This document shows positions 36,067 to 46,799 of a DNA stretch of 64,000 bases, piece by piece. Source of the DNA: Cyathus striatus (taxonomy: Eukaryota; Basidiomycota; Agaricomycetes; Agaricales; Nidulariaceae); the NCBI GenBank assembly GCA_025738555.1, contig JAOVFP010000002.1, forward strand, positions 5,580,001 to 5,644,000, written 5' to 3'. A program made the position numbers and the translations under genes. The notes under the pieces are model-generated. The model did no database searches and was not told where the DNA came from. It saw only the letters and a list, made by a program, of their open reading frames with translations. Positions within the stretch are counted from its first letter, which is position 1. Every line of letters starts with the position of its first letter.

Positions 36067-36260
36067 ATACTACTTAGGCTTCACTATATAAAACTACACT
36101 GACAAATGCAATACCATAACTTTGTCGCCTCTCCAATCTGCAGAAAAGGATTTACCTGCCATGACTCATATTTCTTTGTCCAGCCCAACTCAAAAGGAAG
36201 TTTGCATACAAGGCATTTATGGAAGAGACCAGATAGTTTATACAAGCTTCTTGTTCCACT

Positions 36261-36887
36261 TTGAAAACTAAAGGCAAGAAGAAATTGACTCCAAAGGCAC
36301 AGATTAAGAATGACCAATCACTGAGCTTTTACCATGTGCAGTTGAGACACTATGGGCTGGCCAACTGTAGCACCAAGCAAGATGTTAAACAGGCACTACT
36401 GGAGGCATTTAAGCCTGGTCAGGATGGGAAAATGACACTGGTGGTTCCAACAGATATAATGCATTTACAAGGGGAGATGGTAGATGAATGGGAGCAGAAG
36501 AACAGAGAGTGTTTGGAGTGGATAGTGGAAGAGGTGCAAAAGAGATACAAGGAGAACATATTCAAGGAGGGAGAGAGAGTTTTGCATCATGTTGAAGCAG
36601 ACTATGAGATGGGCCACAAGGTGATATTGAGACAGAAAGAAATGTTGGATGACTTTATGAAGTATGTGAACAAGAAGGAGGTGCAGAGGGCCCTTGAGGA
36701 GCTGTTGAATGACCCAGACACCTCTGTGGCAGCTACAATTAAAGCTGTGATGAAGAGTGCTCTACAAAGAGAAGGTCTTGAAACAATGTATCCTGTGCAT
36801 TCTAGCAATGATGAAGGGTTTGAAGAGGTATGTGTTTTGTTGACCTTGTGGACATGCCATGGAGAATGCTGTATGCATCCCAGTTAG
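36261..36887 (+). CDS. Unrecognised open frame, about 208 residues, in transposon region
   Basis: An open frame rich in Lys, Glu and Gln (for example GKKKLTPKAQIKNDQ and EWEQKNRECLEWIVEE) with helical, coiled-coil-like character. I do not recognise it. It lies between a hAT-like element and a DIRS-like element in a CpG-depleted zone and may be a remnant of another mobile element. A plausible splice donor follows EGFEE at about 36826, so the last residues may not be coding. Confidence 0.3.
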   Translation: MKTKGKKKLTPKAQIKNDQSLSFYHVQLRHYGLANCSTKQDVKQALLEAFKPGQDGKMTLVVPTDIMHLQGEMVDEWEQKNRECLEWIVEEVQKRYKENIFKEGERVLHHVEADYEMGHKVILRQKEMLDDFMKYVNKKEVQRALEELLNDPDTSVAATIKAVMKSALQREGLETMYPVHSSNDEGFEEVCVLLTLWTCHGECCMHPS

Positions 36888-37689
36888 GAAAATGTTCATC
36901 TGCTGAGTCCAAAGCCCAACTGCCATTTGAAGAGATGCAGGATATCTCCACCTCCAACTGTATGTTTTAGATTCCTCTCATTTTTCTTCATTCTTTCATT
37001 TAACATCAATCAGTCCTCTATTCTGTATGGAGAATATCACATACACATACCCTACCTTGCGGAACTGCACCCTGAGGATATTTATGCATCTCTCCTGCTG
37101 AAACTTGAAATCTACCCCTCCTCAACTGATTCTCACCTCTGGGGTAAATTCCATTTCAGTTTCATTGAAGGAATCATTCAGTCTAGTTGCTTTCCTCTGA
37201 ACCATAAAATTAATGAGAATGAAATGATGACTGGCACAAAGTTAAACTTCACATGACATGGATATGAAACTGACAGACATAGCATGTTATTTGATGAGGA
37301 AGAAAACTTCAGCACATTGGTTTTCTCTTCTGGTGGCAAGATAATGAGAATTATGGACAATGTGATCCCTCTGCTGGATATATAGAGACTCCTGTCTATG
37401 ATAGGACCACAATAAAGTCTGGTACAAATTTGGGCAAACCTATAAGTGCATCTCCAAGTGAGGATAGCCAAAGTTGTCTGGTCTTGCCTGAGGAGAACTG
37501 AGTGAGAGAGCCTAGTCTTTGACTCTGACAGGAAGGTGACATGTGACCAACTCTTCTCATACCACCTTCCTGCTACCACCAGAAATACCAACCCCACATG
37601 TGTCCTGAAGTCCCACTGAATTTTTCATTCTTATTACAATAAACCTTGCAAACATACTAATTAAACTAAACACCAACTACAAAGCAAAG

Positions 37690-39290
37690 AATAGAGACAG
37701 ACCCAGCAGGTGAAACATGCCCAGACTTCAGTGGAGATATCTTTGAAGACATGTGTAACATGGCCAGGGGAGGAAATGAACAAATGACAGATGAGGAAGC
37801 AATAGAGAAACTGGTAATGACATGGCATGCAACCCATCAGAAAAAGATAGCAGCATGCAAGGCACAGGTACAGGCAGAAAATGAGGAGAGGTGGTGCCAA
37901 CAACCAGGAGAGGAGCCACAGGCCCAACAGCCTGATAATAACATTGATGAGCAATAGGAAAACAGAGGTAGGAAAAGGGGGGCTAGCAGAGAACCAACTC
38001 TGTGAGGAGAACAGGGACAGAGGCAAAGACCAGATGACAAAGAAGGGGAAGCTAGGCCAAAGAAAGTGAAGCCATTCATTTTCGATGCAAATATAGGAAT
38101 AGAAACCATGCCTTTGAATAGACCAGCTCAATATGCCATGACCAAACTAAAGGACAGAGCATATGTCAAAATGGATTATTTAACCCCACACAGATGCAGC
38201 CTAGCAAAGAATGAGAGGTCAACAAGCTCAGCAGACACCCTAGGTTTCACAACAAGTGCAAATGGAACTATTGCACTCCAACTGTTATCTGTGATGAATC
38301 CTCTCAAGAACATCCACCAGGATACAGAGTTGTCATGGAGAAAAGTAAACAAGGCATGGCACATCATAATGAGGCACATGGTGGAATTAGGAACACCATT
38401 ATGGCCAAAACACATAATACAGGTGTTTGCAGACTTCTTCAGTGTTCTAGATGCACACCCCATAAGGGAACAAGAATATGGGGACAAGACAATAGTAAAA
38501 TATCAAGCCATAGTTAGAAGAGTATGGCATGACAGAATGGAATTAGGACAGGGTATGAACTTGGGCATTGTCAATAATGATCTGCTACAGCAGATTTGAC
38601 AAGACATTTTAATACAGAATGGAGTGGATAAGGTTAAAGAGGTCAGTATTACTCTGAACTATGAGGAAAAGACAACACTAACCTATGAGTTCAAATCTTC
38701 CCCCCACTCACAAACATCCACCAATACCCCATGTCATTTGACCACACCACTGCCATTGCCATACATCACATCTCACCATGCCTGTCCCACCAACCTACAC
38801 CTGCTCACCACACAAAAAAACAACACAGTTGAATGCAATGGTGATACAAGCATCACAGATGCTTCTGGAGACACCATGAAAGAGGAAATATGACCATTCA
38901 TGCTCATGATCTCCAAAAAGAGTGAGAATGGCATCAAGCTGATATAACCAATGGCAACAGAGTGAGCCACCCCTGTCCAACAATGAGGCACCCAGAACCA
39001 GCAACAAGTTTTTTCAGAAGGGCACAGTGAAACCACAGAGTGTCACTGCTTGCACTGTATGCCTGGGATGCCACAAACACAAATTCTCCAAATGTGACAA
39101 GTGACAGCTATGGGATGGTTTCACCAAAGCATGGACTATACAAGGAGACAACAGAAAGCTTACCAAACCCAGTGGTGACAGCATATGTTTTCAATGGCAA
39201 ATGCCAACAGGATGTCATGACTCAACACACCCAGAGAGACACTGTTGCTCAGGATGCAGGAACACTGACCATGGTGCTCAGAAATATCCT
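37690..39290 (+). pseudogene. Gag-like protein remnant of the DIRS-like element
   Basis: The clearest open part is 38066-38599 (begins MKPFIFDANIGIETMPLNRP; includes WPKHIIQVFADFFSVLDAHP). It resembles the first protein of Agaricomycete DIRS-like elements, which precedes the RT. Upstream, an acidic and Gln-rich stretch has stops near 37.95 kb. Downstream, after several stops, a Cys/His module near 39,030-39,260 (CTVCLGCHKHKFSKC, then CHDSTH and CSGC) looks like a nucleic-acid-binding zinc module. It overlaps the RT start in another frame. Confidence 0.65.
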
Positions 39291-41100
39291 CAAGCAGAGA
39301 AGCTGTAAGCCACTTACACCATACAAGGGCAAGGAATGGGAGGAGAAGCTACAAGCATGTGGATTGGAGAAAAGGTATAATAGGGTGGTTGAAGGCTTAC
39401 ATTACAGCTTTCAGTTTGGCATTCCTACTATTGCCAAAATATTCACACCATTAAATCACAAATCAATCAATCAATATGATGCAGCATACATGGACATTGT
39501 TGAGAAGGAGTTCAGAAGTGGAAGATATCTGGGACTGCTCTCACAGCACCAAACAGAAGAGCTTATTGGGCCTTTCCAATCATCTCCCATATCACTCATC
39601 CCAAAGACAGGACCAGCTGAGCAGCATCATGCAATACACAATTTCTCATTCCCATACAAACCAGTCAATGGAGTGGAGTCTATTAATTTGCAAATTAAAG
39701 CAGAAGACTTCCCCTGCATATGGGGAACCTTCTCAACAATATGTCTACTGGTATCAAGGCTTCCACCCAGGTCACAAGCATCAATCAGAGATGTGGCTGA
39801 AGCCTACAGAACCATACCTGCACACCCTAGCCAGTGGCTTGGACTTGTGGTCAAACTTAAAGGGGATGATAACTATGCAATCAATGCCAGCAACAATTTC
39901 AGAATTACCTCCACAGGAGGAGCATATGGTGAGACAGCAGATGCTGGGCTTGAAATTATCTGATACAGCAGAATTGGCGCAGCATCAAGATGGGTGGATG
40001 ACTACATTTTCATACAAATATTACAAGAACACCTTGAGAAATACAATGAACAGCAAAGGCAATGGAGAACAGAGATCAAGGAGAATGGAAGCCAAATCCA
40101 GGAGTGTTGTTGGATATGGTATAGAGGAAAAGAAATGCCAGATGGATGACCAGAAGAGTATGATGAAAATATGTGAGCCAAGTTCAAAGACCTGGTACAG
40201 GAGAAGAGAAGGGTTAGTGTACAGGAAGAACTATGCTGCTACAGCAATGCAGACATTGATGAGTTGTTGGAATAACTGGGAATAGTCTGGGAAAGTACCA
40301 AAACAATTCTATTCCAGTCAGCGGTACTGTTCCTCAGCTTTAGTTGGGACTTGGAGTGCAAAACTGTATCTCTACTGGAAGCTAAATGCAACAAGTACTT
40401 GCAGGCAATTACAGAGTGGAGAACAAGACAGTGACACACTCTCAAAGAGGTATGAAAACTATATGGAAAATTACTACATGTTACCCTCATTATTCCAAAA
40501 GGACAAGCATACCTTACCAAACTTGAAGCCACAATGGGAACATACCACAACAGTCCTTTCACTCCACACTTTCCACCAAAACACACAGATGAAGATCTTG
40601 TTTGGTGGGAGAGACAGCTCAGGAGACCAACCTTGTCACAAGAAATCCCAGTACCAACCCCAATGGAAGACATCAGCACATACTCAGATGCAAGCTCAGG
40701 GTTCAGCATCAGTATCACAATTGGACAGAAGTGGAGAGCATGGAGGCTACAGCCAAAATGGCAAACAGATGGGTGAGATATTGGGTGGGCTGAAGCAGTT
40801 GGCTTCAAGTTTCTCATCAACACAATCATACATGAGAGGCTCATCAAAAGTAGTGGAAAACACATCAAAGTTTATGGTGACAACATAGGAGTGGTTGAAG
40901 GATGGTGGGCAGGAAGGAAACTGGAGGGCAAATGAAGTATTCCAACAAATACATGACCTTTGTGATGTTGAACAGGTTATCACCATTGTGAGGAAAAGGA
41001 ATGAGGTGCCTACAGCCTGTGAAGGGGGGAATGTGAACTACAGTCTAACCAGACATGCAGTGGTGGTGATAGTGCCTAGTGAGGCATACACAGGTGTTGG
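39250..41100 (+). pseudogene. Reverse transcriptase-RNase H remnant of the DIRS-like element
   Basis: RT hallmarks: GPFQSSPISLIPKTG, then motif A in IRDVAEAYRTIPAHPSQW (near 39,785), then WVDD (motif C, 39991-40002). A TGA at 39961-39963 interrupts the frame where the surrounding family pattern has Arg; CGA-to-TGA explains it, because downstream residues stay in the same frame. RNase H follows near 40,590-40,930 (STYSDASSGFSISITIGQKW, then VYGDNIGVVEGWWAG). Many other stops and small shifts are present. Inactive. Confidence 0.75.
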
Positions 41101-42809
41101 CCAGAGGTAATGATGAGTGAGCCATGCCTGGTGTGAGCATGGGGAAGAGGAAGCCTCGACTCTGGCCAGTGCAAGGGTAATAATGTAATGGATTAAAGAC
41201 AAAGAGCACAATGTATGATACAATGAGCTATCTACATAGGGATATTTGTACATGTTATAATCCAAAGGATCTGTGAAGTCTGTTCACTTCAACATGCAAA
41301 GGACACAGCACAATGGTACACACAAGATATGTACAAAGCAAAGACAACCCAGCAGACAACCCATCCTGAGGCATCTACCCAGCACAAGCAGACCTCCTAC
41401 CCAAGATCATCATTCCAGATGCTTTATGGCCATTCATGTTCACTTTGACAACCCAGTCACAAAGGATTAGCCCAGATTCAACTCATTACAAAAATCAGGA
41501 AAACAAAACAGCCACAACAGACAACACAACAAACACCAAGAAAGATGGCAGGAAGAATTATAGGAAGTTGAACACAACATATAGAAACATAACAGCCCAT
41601 CAAGAAAAGCAGGGCCCAGGAGCTCAGCTCCCAGCTAGATGCTCTCAGACATCAAATAGAGACAGACTGATGCCATACCCACCACAGCTCACCCCAAACC
41701 CATCAAGCCTTCATCTGCAATGTGCCACCAAAGATAGACTGGTAACTTGGAGGCCCATACAAGTGATTACAACAAATTCATGAGGAGTTAATAGAGAAGA
41801 CAGAGATCAAGTGGCAGCAGTAATGGATGTTTTCTGTGACAAACAGAACATGGCAGAAAATGAGAGGGCTCTGATTAGACAGGGGATACTTGCCATATTC
41901 ATAGTGCAACTGGCACATGTGTATTCAGGAAAAACAATATGCAACTATGTCCAAGGTATATGAGCATGGCACCTGCTACACCACATCACATGGGAAATAA
42001 ACCAAGGAGAAGTCAATAGCTTGCTAACAGCAGCAGCAGACAAGTTAACCTCAGAAACATCAAAGAAAGGAAAATGAGAACCATACACACCAGGATACAT
42101 AGCTGCAATAAAAGATGGGTTGAACCTCAATGTGCCATGAGATGCAGCTACATATGCATGCTTAACAACATGCTTCTACACAACAGTCTGACTCAGAGAA
42201 TTCAATGTAAAATGGGCAAAGGACAAGTTTGATCTGTGCAGATACATCACTCCCAGACATCTAACACAGACCCAAGACTGCAATGGAAACCATGTCACCA
42301 ACCTACAGATACCCAGAACAAAGGTAGCACCAAACAGAGAAGATGTATTTTTGGCACAACAAAACAGACCTTCAGACCCAGAGGCAGCAATGGCACAACC
42401 CCCAGCAGATGGACACCTCTTCACATACAGAGATGCAAAAGGCAAGTACCAGCCATTGTCCAAAAAAGCCAGTATATTGCAGTCTCCCACAAAATCAGGT
42501 GGACTCCAGGTGGACTTCAGATAGAGTTCTGGACTCCATGTAGACTTCAGGTGGACTCCATGTAGACTTCAGGTGAACTCCTGGACTCCACATAGACTTC
42601 AGGTGGACTTCTGGACTCAAGGTAGACTCTACATGAACTTTACATAGACTCTAATTGAACTCCTTCAAAATCTCACAAATCAAATTATGCATATAATTGT
42701 AATTATTACTATATTACTATTGTACAGACTACTATGCTAATACCACAACCTACATATACACATATAACAAACTACTTATGGTAATACAACACAATTATAA
42801 CATACTAAC

Positions 42810-44480
42810 TAGAGAGAGCACAAGGGAGAGAGAGCAAGAGGTAGAGAGGGAGAGGGTGTGGTGGCAAGGAGATAGGTGACGAGGGGAGAGGGGAGAGGGG
42901 AGGACATAACAGAACACATACCCTTGTCACTTCCAACATGGAGGATGAGGGCAAGGGGTAGAATTGTGTCCCCTCATCACTTGTGAGACAGGGGGTGAAG
43001 ATGAGGGAGAGGGTGATGCATCCCCTCATCACTTGCGAGACAGGGGACGAAGACAAGGGGGGGGAGACAAGGGTGTGTGTGTGTGTGAGGATGTGGACTG
43101 TGGCTGTGGCTGTGAGTGCAAGTGAGAAGGAAGGAAATGTGTCCCCCTTCTCACAAGTGATGGTGGATGAGGGAGAGGGGAGGACAGGTGTCCCCTCATA
43201 ATTTGCGAGATGGGGGACCAGGGAGGGGGCAGGAAATGTGTCCCCTCATCATTTGTGAGACAGAGGGAGAGGGGAGGAAGTGCATCTGCTTGTCACTTGT
43301 GAAATGAAGGGACACATATGGGTGTGGGTGTGGGTGGGTGTGGGTGAGATGAGGGTGGAGGAGAGGGAGACAGAGGAAGGCACATGCCCTCATCACTTGC
43401 AGATGAGGGTGAGGGAAAGGGGACCAGGAGAAGACACTCACCCTCATCACTTGCAAGATGAAGGCAGAGGGTGGAGACAGAAATGGAGGAAGGCATGCGC
43501 CCTCGTCACTTGCGAGACAAGGGTGATGGCGAGGAGAGAGGGTGGTGGTGAGGAGAGAGGATGGTGGTGAGGGAGAGGGGAGAAGTGAAATGCCCTCATC
43601 TCGCAAGTAATGAGGGTGAGGTGAGGTGAGAGGAAGAGGGAGAGGGAGAAGGAGACAAGGGCGGAGGAGAGAGAGGTGGGGGAAGGCAGCAGCAGGAGTG
43701 GGGGCCAGGAGAAGACACTCGCCCTTGTCACTTGCAGATGAGGGCAAGGGAGTGGAGAAAATGCATCCCCACATCACTTGTGAGATGGGGAATGAAGATG
43801 CCAGCGATGGAGACAGGAGAAAACACTCGCCCTCATCACTTGCAGATGAGGGCGAGGGAGTGGAGAAAATGCATCCCCACATCACTTGTGAGATGGGGAA
43901 TGAAGATGCCAGCGATGGAGACAGGAGAAAACACTTGCCCTCATCACTTGCAGATGAGGGTGAGGGAGTGGAGAAAACATGTCCCCACATCACTTGTGAG
44001 ACAGGGGACAAAGATGCTGGTGATGGAGGGGAGAAAACATGTCCCCTAGTCACTTGTGAGATGGGGGATGAAGATGCTGGCGATGTTGACAAGTGGAAAT
44101 GCTCGCCCTCGTCACTTGCAGATGAGGGCAGGGGAGGGGAGAAAACATGTCCCCTCATCACTTGCAAGATGGGGGACAGAAACATGGGTGAGGGAGAGGG
44201 CAGAAGAGGGTGAGGGGCACAGGGAGAAAATGTGGAAGAGAGGGCTTGATGAAGGGCTGGAACAGAGAAAGAGGAGGGAAGGAAGGGGAGCATGCTGGAG
44301 GGGGCACTTGTCCTCAGCTTGATGTTGCTATGTGTGCACCAGGCATATCCATCCACTTCAGGAAGGAGAGGAGGAGAGAGAGAGAGGGGAAGAGCAGAAG
44401 CATAGAGAGGGAGAAAGGGAGAAATGGTGCCCATCACTTGCAAGATGAGATGCAGGGGTGAGGAAGGGAGGGGATGATGG
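42810..44480. repeat. GA-rich hypervariable minisatellite in E1
   Basis: Degenerate repeats built around a core CCCTCATCACTTGCGAGA followed by GGGGAY-GAAGATG. Purine-rich on the plus strand and strongly strand-biased. It includes a short (GT)n tract near 43,075. Long open frames exist on both strands simply because the units lack stops; I treat them as non-coding. Confidence 0.85.
43716..44039. repeat. Three 108-bp tandem units within the minisatellite
   Basis: Units start at 43716, 43824 and 43932, exactly 108 bp apart. The first two are nearly identical and the third a little diverged. Each holds two copies of the TCACTTG core. A length divisible by three keeps a 36-residue repeat open in one frame, which I regard as coincidental. 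Confidence 0.85.
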
Positions 44481-44620
44481 ATGATGGAAGAGGACATGCA
44501 TCGTCATTGCAAGTGATGATGACGAAGCATGCAGCACTGGCAGCTGTGGCAGTGTGCACAGCACATGAGGCGATAGCCAGATGGTAGCTATAGGGTGTTG
44601 GGCTACATTCATAATAATGC

Positions 44621-44720
44621 CAGCTTGGCTTAGTGGTTATGGACACTTGTTAGCACTTAGTAGGCACCAGTTAAGCACCAGCTATTGTCCATGTTGTTGG
44701 TTCAATTCTCACTGGTAACA
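44621..44720 (+). other. tRNA-like segment in E1 (class II, Leu/Ser-like)
   Basis: Contains a box A-like TGGCTTAGTGGTTATGG (44626-44642) and a box B-like GGTTCAATTCTC (44699-44710). TGCCAG at the 5' end can pair with CTGGTA at the 3' end. The roughly 100-nt span suits a tRNA with a long variable arm. CTTAG instead of the usual CCGAG fits CpG decay. Probably a pol III promoter fossil or SINE-type unit, not a working tRNA. Confidence 0.4.
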
Positions 44721-44971
44721 TTTGTGAACTTATATTTTTTCCTACACTATTAGTAAGAAACCCTGTTTGAATTGTCCAGTACGAAGTACAGGTAAAAATC
44801 AGGTGAACTACAGGTAAAGTACAGTATTCTACCTGAAGTCCAGTGGCTGAAATCGGTGATTTCCAGGTAGGCAATGTCATGGGTAACCCATGGGTATCTG
44901 GAGCTCGACCCATACCCATACCCACACTAACCCATGGGTTTTACCATTACTTTTCAATTATATATTTTAAT

Positions 44972-45490
44972 TGATCTAATTGGTCAATTTAAGCATTTGT
45001 AGGCTCATTTTAAACACATTGAGGAGGGTGTATTGTGTATGAAATGTGATACAAATGCGGACTGATTTGAAAGAGTTACAACAGTTTGAATAGAAATTGT
45101 TAAATATATTGAAATATTCAATACTAAATTTAGACAGATCCAAGCAATCAATTTAAACATTCATAGGCTCATATTAAACAGGTAGCTGAGGGTCCTTATC
45201 ATACAGAACTTGGTATGAATATGGATTGACTTGAAAGAGCTACAAGAGTTTTAATCGAAATTATTAATATATTCAAACAAAATGAAAGGGTTTAATTTCA
45301 TATTCAGGCTGATCCAAGCAGTCAATTTAAATGCTCATAGGCTCATTACAAGCATGTTGTAGAAGGCCTGTACTGTACAAAAAGTGATATGAATACAGAC
45401 TGATTTGAAAGAGTTACAACAGTTTTAAAAGAAATTATTAAATGATTCAAATGTTCAATAATATATTCAGACCAATACAAGCATCACAAA
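44972..45490. repeat. About 170-bp tandem repeat, three units
   Basis: Units begin with a GATCyAA...TCAATTTAA stretch at about 44972, 45136 and 45310, followed in each by a GGCTCAT segment and then TTGAAAGAGyTACAA. Spacing is 164-174 bp. A partial fourth start occurs near 45467. Confidence 0.75.
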
Positions 45491-46148
45491 TTAAATAAAA
45501 GTTGTATTAAGTCCAATATACAGTAGTATGGAACATGCCCATAGCACATGTAACCAGTATGTACTAGTGCAATCTGTCTATTCAAATAAGAAACAAGTGA
45601 TTGTGATTTAGAGTAGGAATTTTATTGTCTGCGTACAAGGAAAGAGGCAAACAATATCATTCATAGAAACTGAACAAAATGGCCTAAAAATACAAATGTA
45701 GGGTCGTTATGACTGTGAAGTGTAGGTCTATTCAGGTATCTAATATCAATAACATACTAAATAAATTGGAGTCGCAATGTTAGTTTTAATGAATTGTATA
45801 ATATTATATCACCTAAGCTCAACCCCACGAGCTGAACAAAATGCAAAACCAAGTTTTCCTGTAAACACAAACACTTAACACAGTTATGTACACTATGCAC
45901 TTAATAAAAGGTATTATGCTTATGGCAACTTCATTCTTGTCATTTTTATTCAATACACTACCTACAGGTACCTGTGGGTTATGAGTCTTGAAGACCTGAC
46001 CCATACCTGTACCCACTGTTGGATTGGCAAGGTTGACAGCCTTGACTGGGTTATGGGGGTGTATAATATTGGAGCACCCCTGCCATGGTGACGAGCCTGG
46101 TAGCCCACTCAACTGGTTAAGTACCTGTTCTTGCTTGTGTATAGGCAA

Positions 46149-46221
46149 GGGCTGGTAGCTCAGTTGGAAGAGCGCCTAGTCATGAGTACGGGTGGTCACA
46201 GGTTCAATCCCTGTCCAGTCC
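46149..46221 (+). tRNA. tRNA-like gene or pseudogene (73 nt, possible CAT anticodon)
   Basis: Acceptor arms GGGCTGG and CCAGTCC pair (one G-T). The D arm is GCTC/GAGC with box A TAGCTCAGTTGG. The T arm is ACAGG-TTCAATC-CCTGT with box B GGTTCAATCCC. The anticodon arm is abnormal: CGCCT/GGGTG with a 12-nt loop containing CAT. So either a decayed tRNA or a tRNA-derived unit carried inside the hAT-like element. Confidence 0.5.
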
Positions 46222-46799
46222 AATAGTTTTAACACCCACCAGTACCCTTACCTGTGACCTGTGTGGGTATGGTGTACCCATGCATTTGCCTATTTCCAGG
46301 TGATTTCCAGTAGTCTACCTGAAGTCCAGGACTTTACCTGGACTTCACATGGACTGCAGATGGACTCATCTGCACTCTACACAAGGAAAAAATATTCCTA
46401 GAGTTCAGGTGAAGTCCAGGTAAAGTCCAGGTGAAGTCCAGGTGAAGTCCAGGTAGAGTCCTGGACTTCAGGTAGACTCTACCTAATTCTGTGGGGGACT
46501 GCAATGACCTCAAAAAAGCCTTCATCAGTCACATAGGGGAAGCAATGAGAATAGCAGGCCTCCAGCCCATCCCAGGCCATGGCATTTGTATCAGGTCCAC
46601 ATTAGAATACTTGCTGTGCAGCATGCCATTCAATGTCATGAAGACCAAAGGCAGATGGACAGGGGACTCTTTCCAAATCTACCTGTGGCAACATGCACAG
46701 GTGGTTGCCCCATATATTCAAGCAATGCCAGACATACACACCAATTTCATTCACTACACTACCTATGGGACACAAGATAGCAATGGCAGCTAGCAAATA

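Larger units (their letters stand above)
44868..46292. mobile_element. hAT-like element (1.43 kb) nested in E1, exact 8-bp TSD
   Basis: Left end TAGGCAATGTCATGGGTA; inverted right end TAGGCAAATGCATGGGTA. The flanks carry an exact duplication, TTTCCAGG, at 44860-44867 and 46293-46300. Subterminal regions contain many CCCATACC/GGGTATGG motifs. The body has three tandem units of about 170 bp and a tRNA-like gene. No coding capacity seen, so non-autonomous. Confidence 0.88.
42470..46511. mobile_element. Element E1: 4.04-kb non-coding DNA element (shared-end family E) inside the recombinase gene
   Basis: Left end CAGTATATTGCAGTCTCCCA. Inverted right end GAGGTCATTGCAGTCCCCCA. The target duplication is 8-10 bp (CAAAAAAGCC at 42461-42470 and 46511-46520; exact edges are ambiguous). 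Dense subterminal arrays of GGTGGACTTC and AGGTGGACTCC lie at 42,485-42,660, and AAGTCCAGGT arrays at 46,300-46,490. Between them are a minisatellite, a tRNA-like segment and a nested hAT-like element. Without the nested element E1 would be about 2.6 kb. No transposase seen. Superfamily unresolved (8-9 bp duplications fit hAT, KDZ or MULE). Confidence 0.8.
37690..46793 (+). mobile_element. Decayed DIRS-like (tyrosine-recombinase) retroelement interrupted by a 4-kb insertion
   Basis: In order on the plus strand: a Gag-like region, a reverse transcriptase with RNase H, and a tyrosine recombinase. This order, with a recombinase instead of a DDE integrase, defines the DIRS/Ngaro order. Coordinates are those of the recognisable coding parts; the true ends (split or inverted repeats) were not found. 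Coding is broken by stops in every part. Several stops and missense changes are C-to-T transitions at former CpG sites. The recombinase is split by element E1 (42470-46511). Confidence 0.8.
41820..46793 (+). pseudogene. Tyrosine recombinase remnant, split by element E1
   Basis: The N-terminal part at about 41,826-42,470 includes YSGKTICNYVQGI, PRTKVAPNREDVFLAQQ and LFTYRDAKGKYQPLSKKA. The C-terminal part resumes at about 46,512 with a KKAFISH segment and includes GHGICIRSTLEYLL and KGRWTGDSFQIYLWQHAQ. Conserved catalytic Arg I falls at a TGA (42189-42191). The Arg of the HxxR motif is Cys (TGT, 46587-46589). The C-terminal Tyr is present. The join occurs exactly at the duplicated CAAAAAAGCC that flanks E1, which confirms the insertion. 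Confidence 0.75.

Noticed and set aside
43196..44497. A 433-codon open frame on the minus strand (and 195 codons on plus) in the minisatellite
   Set aside because: The array is open on both strands because its units lack stop triplets. No domain, no splice context, and it lies in a non-coding element.
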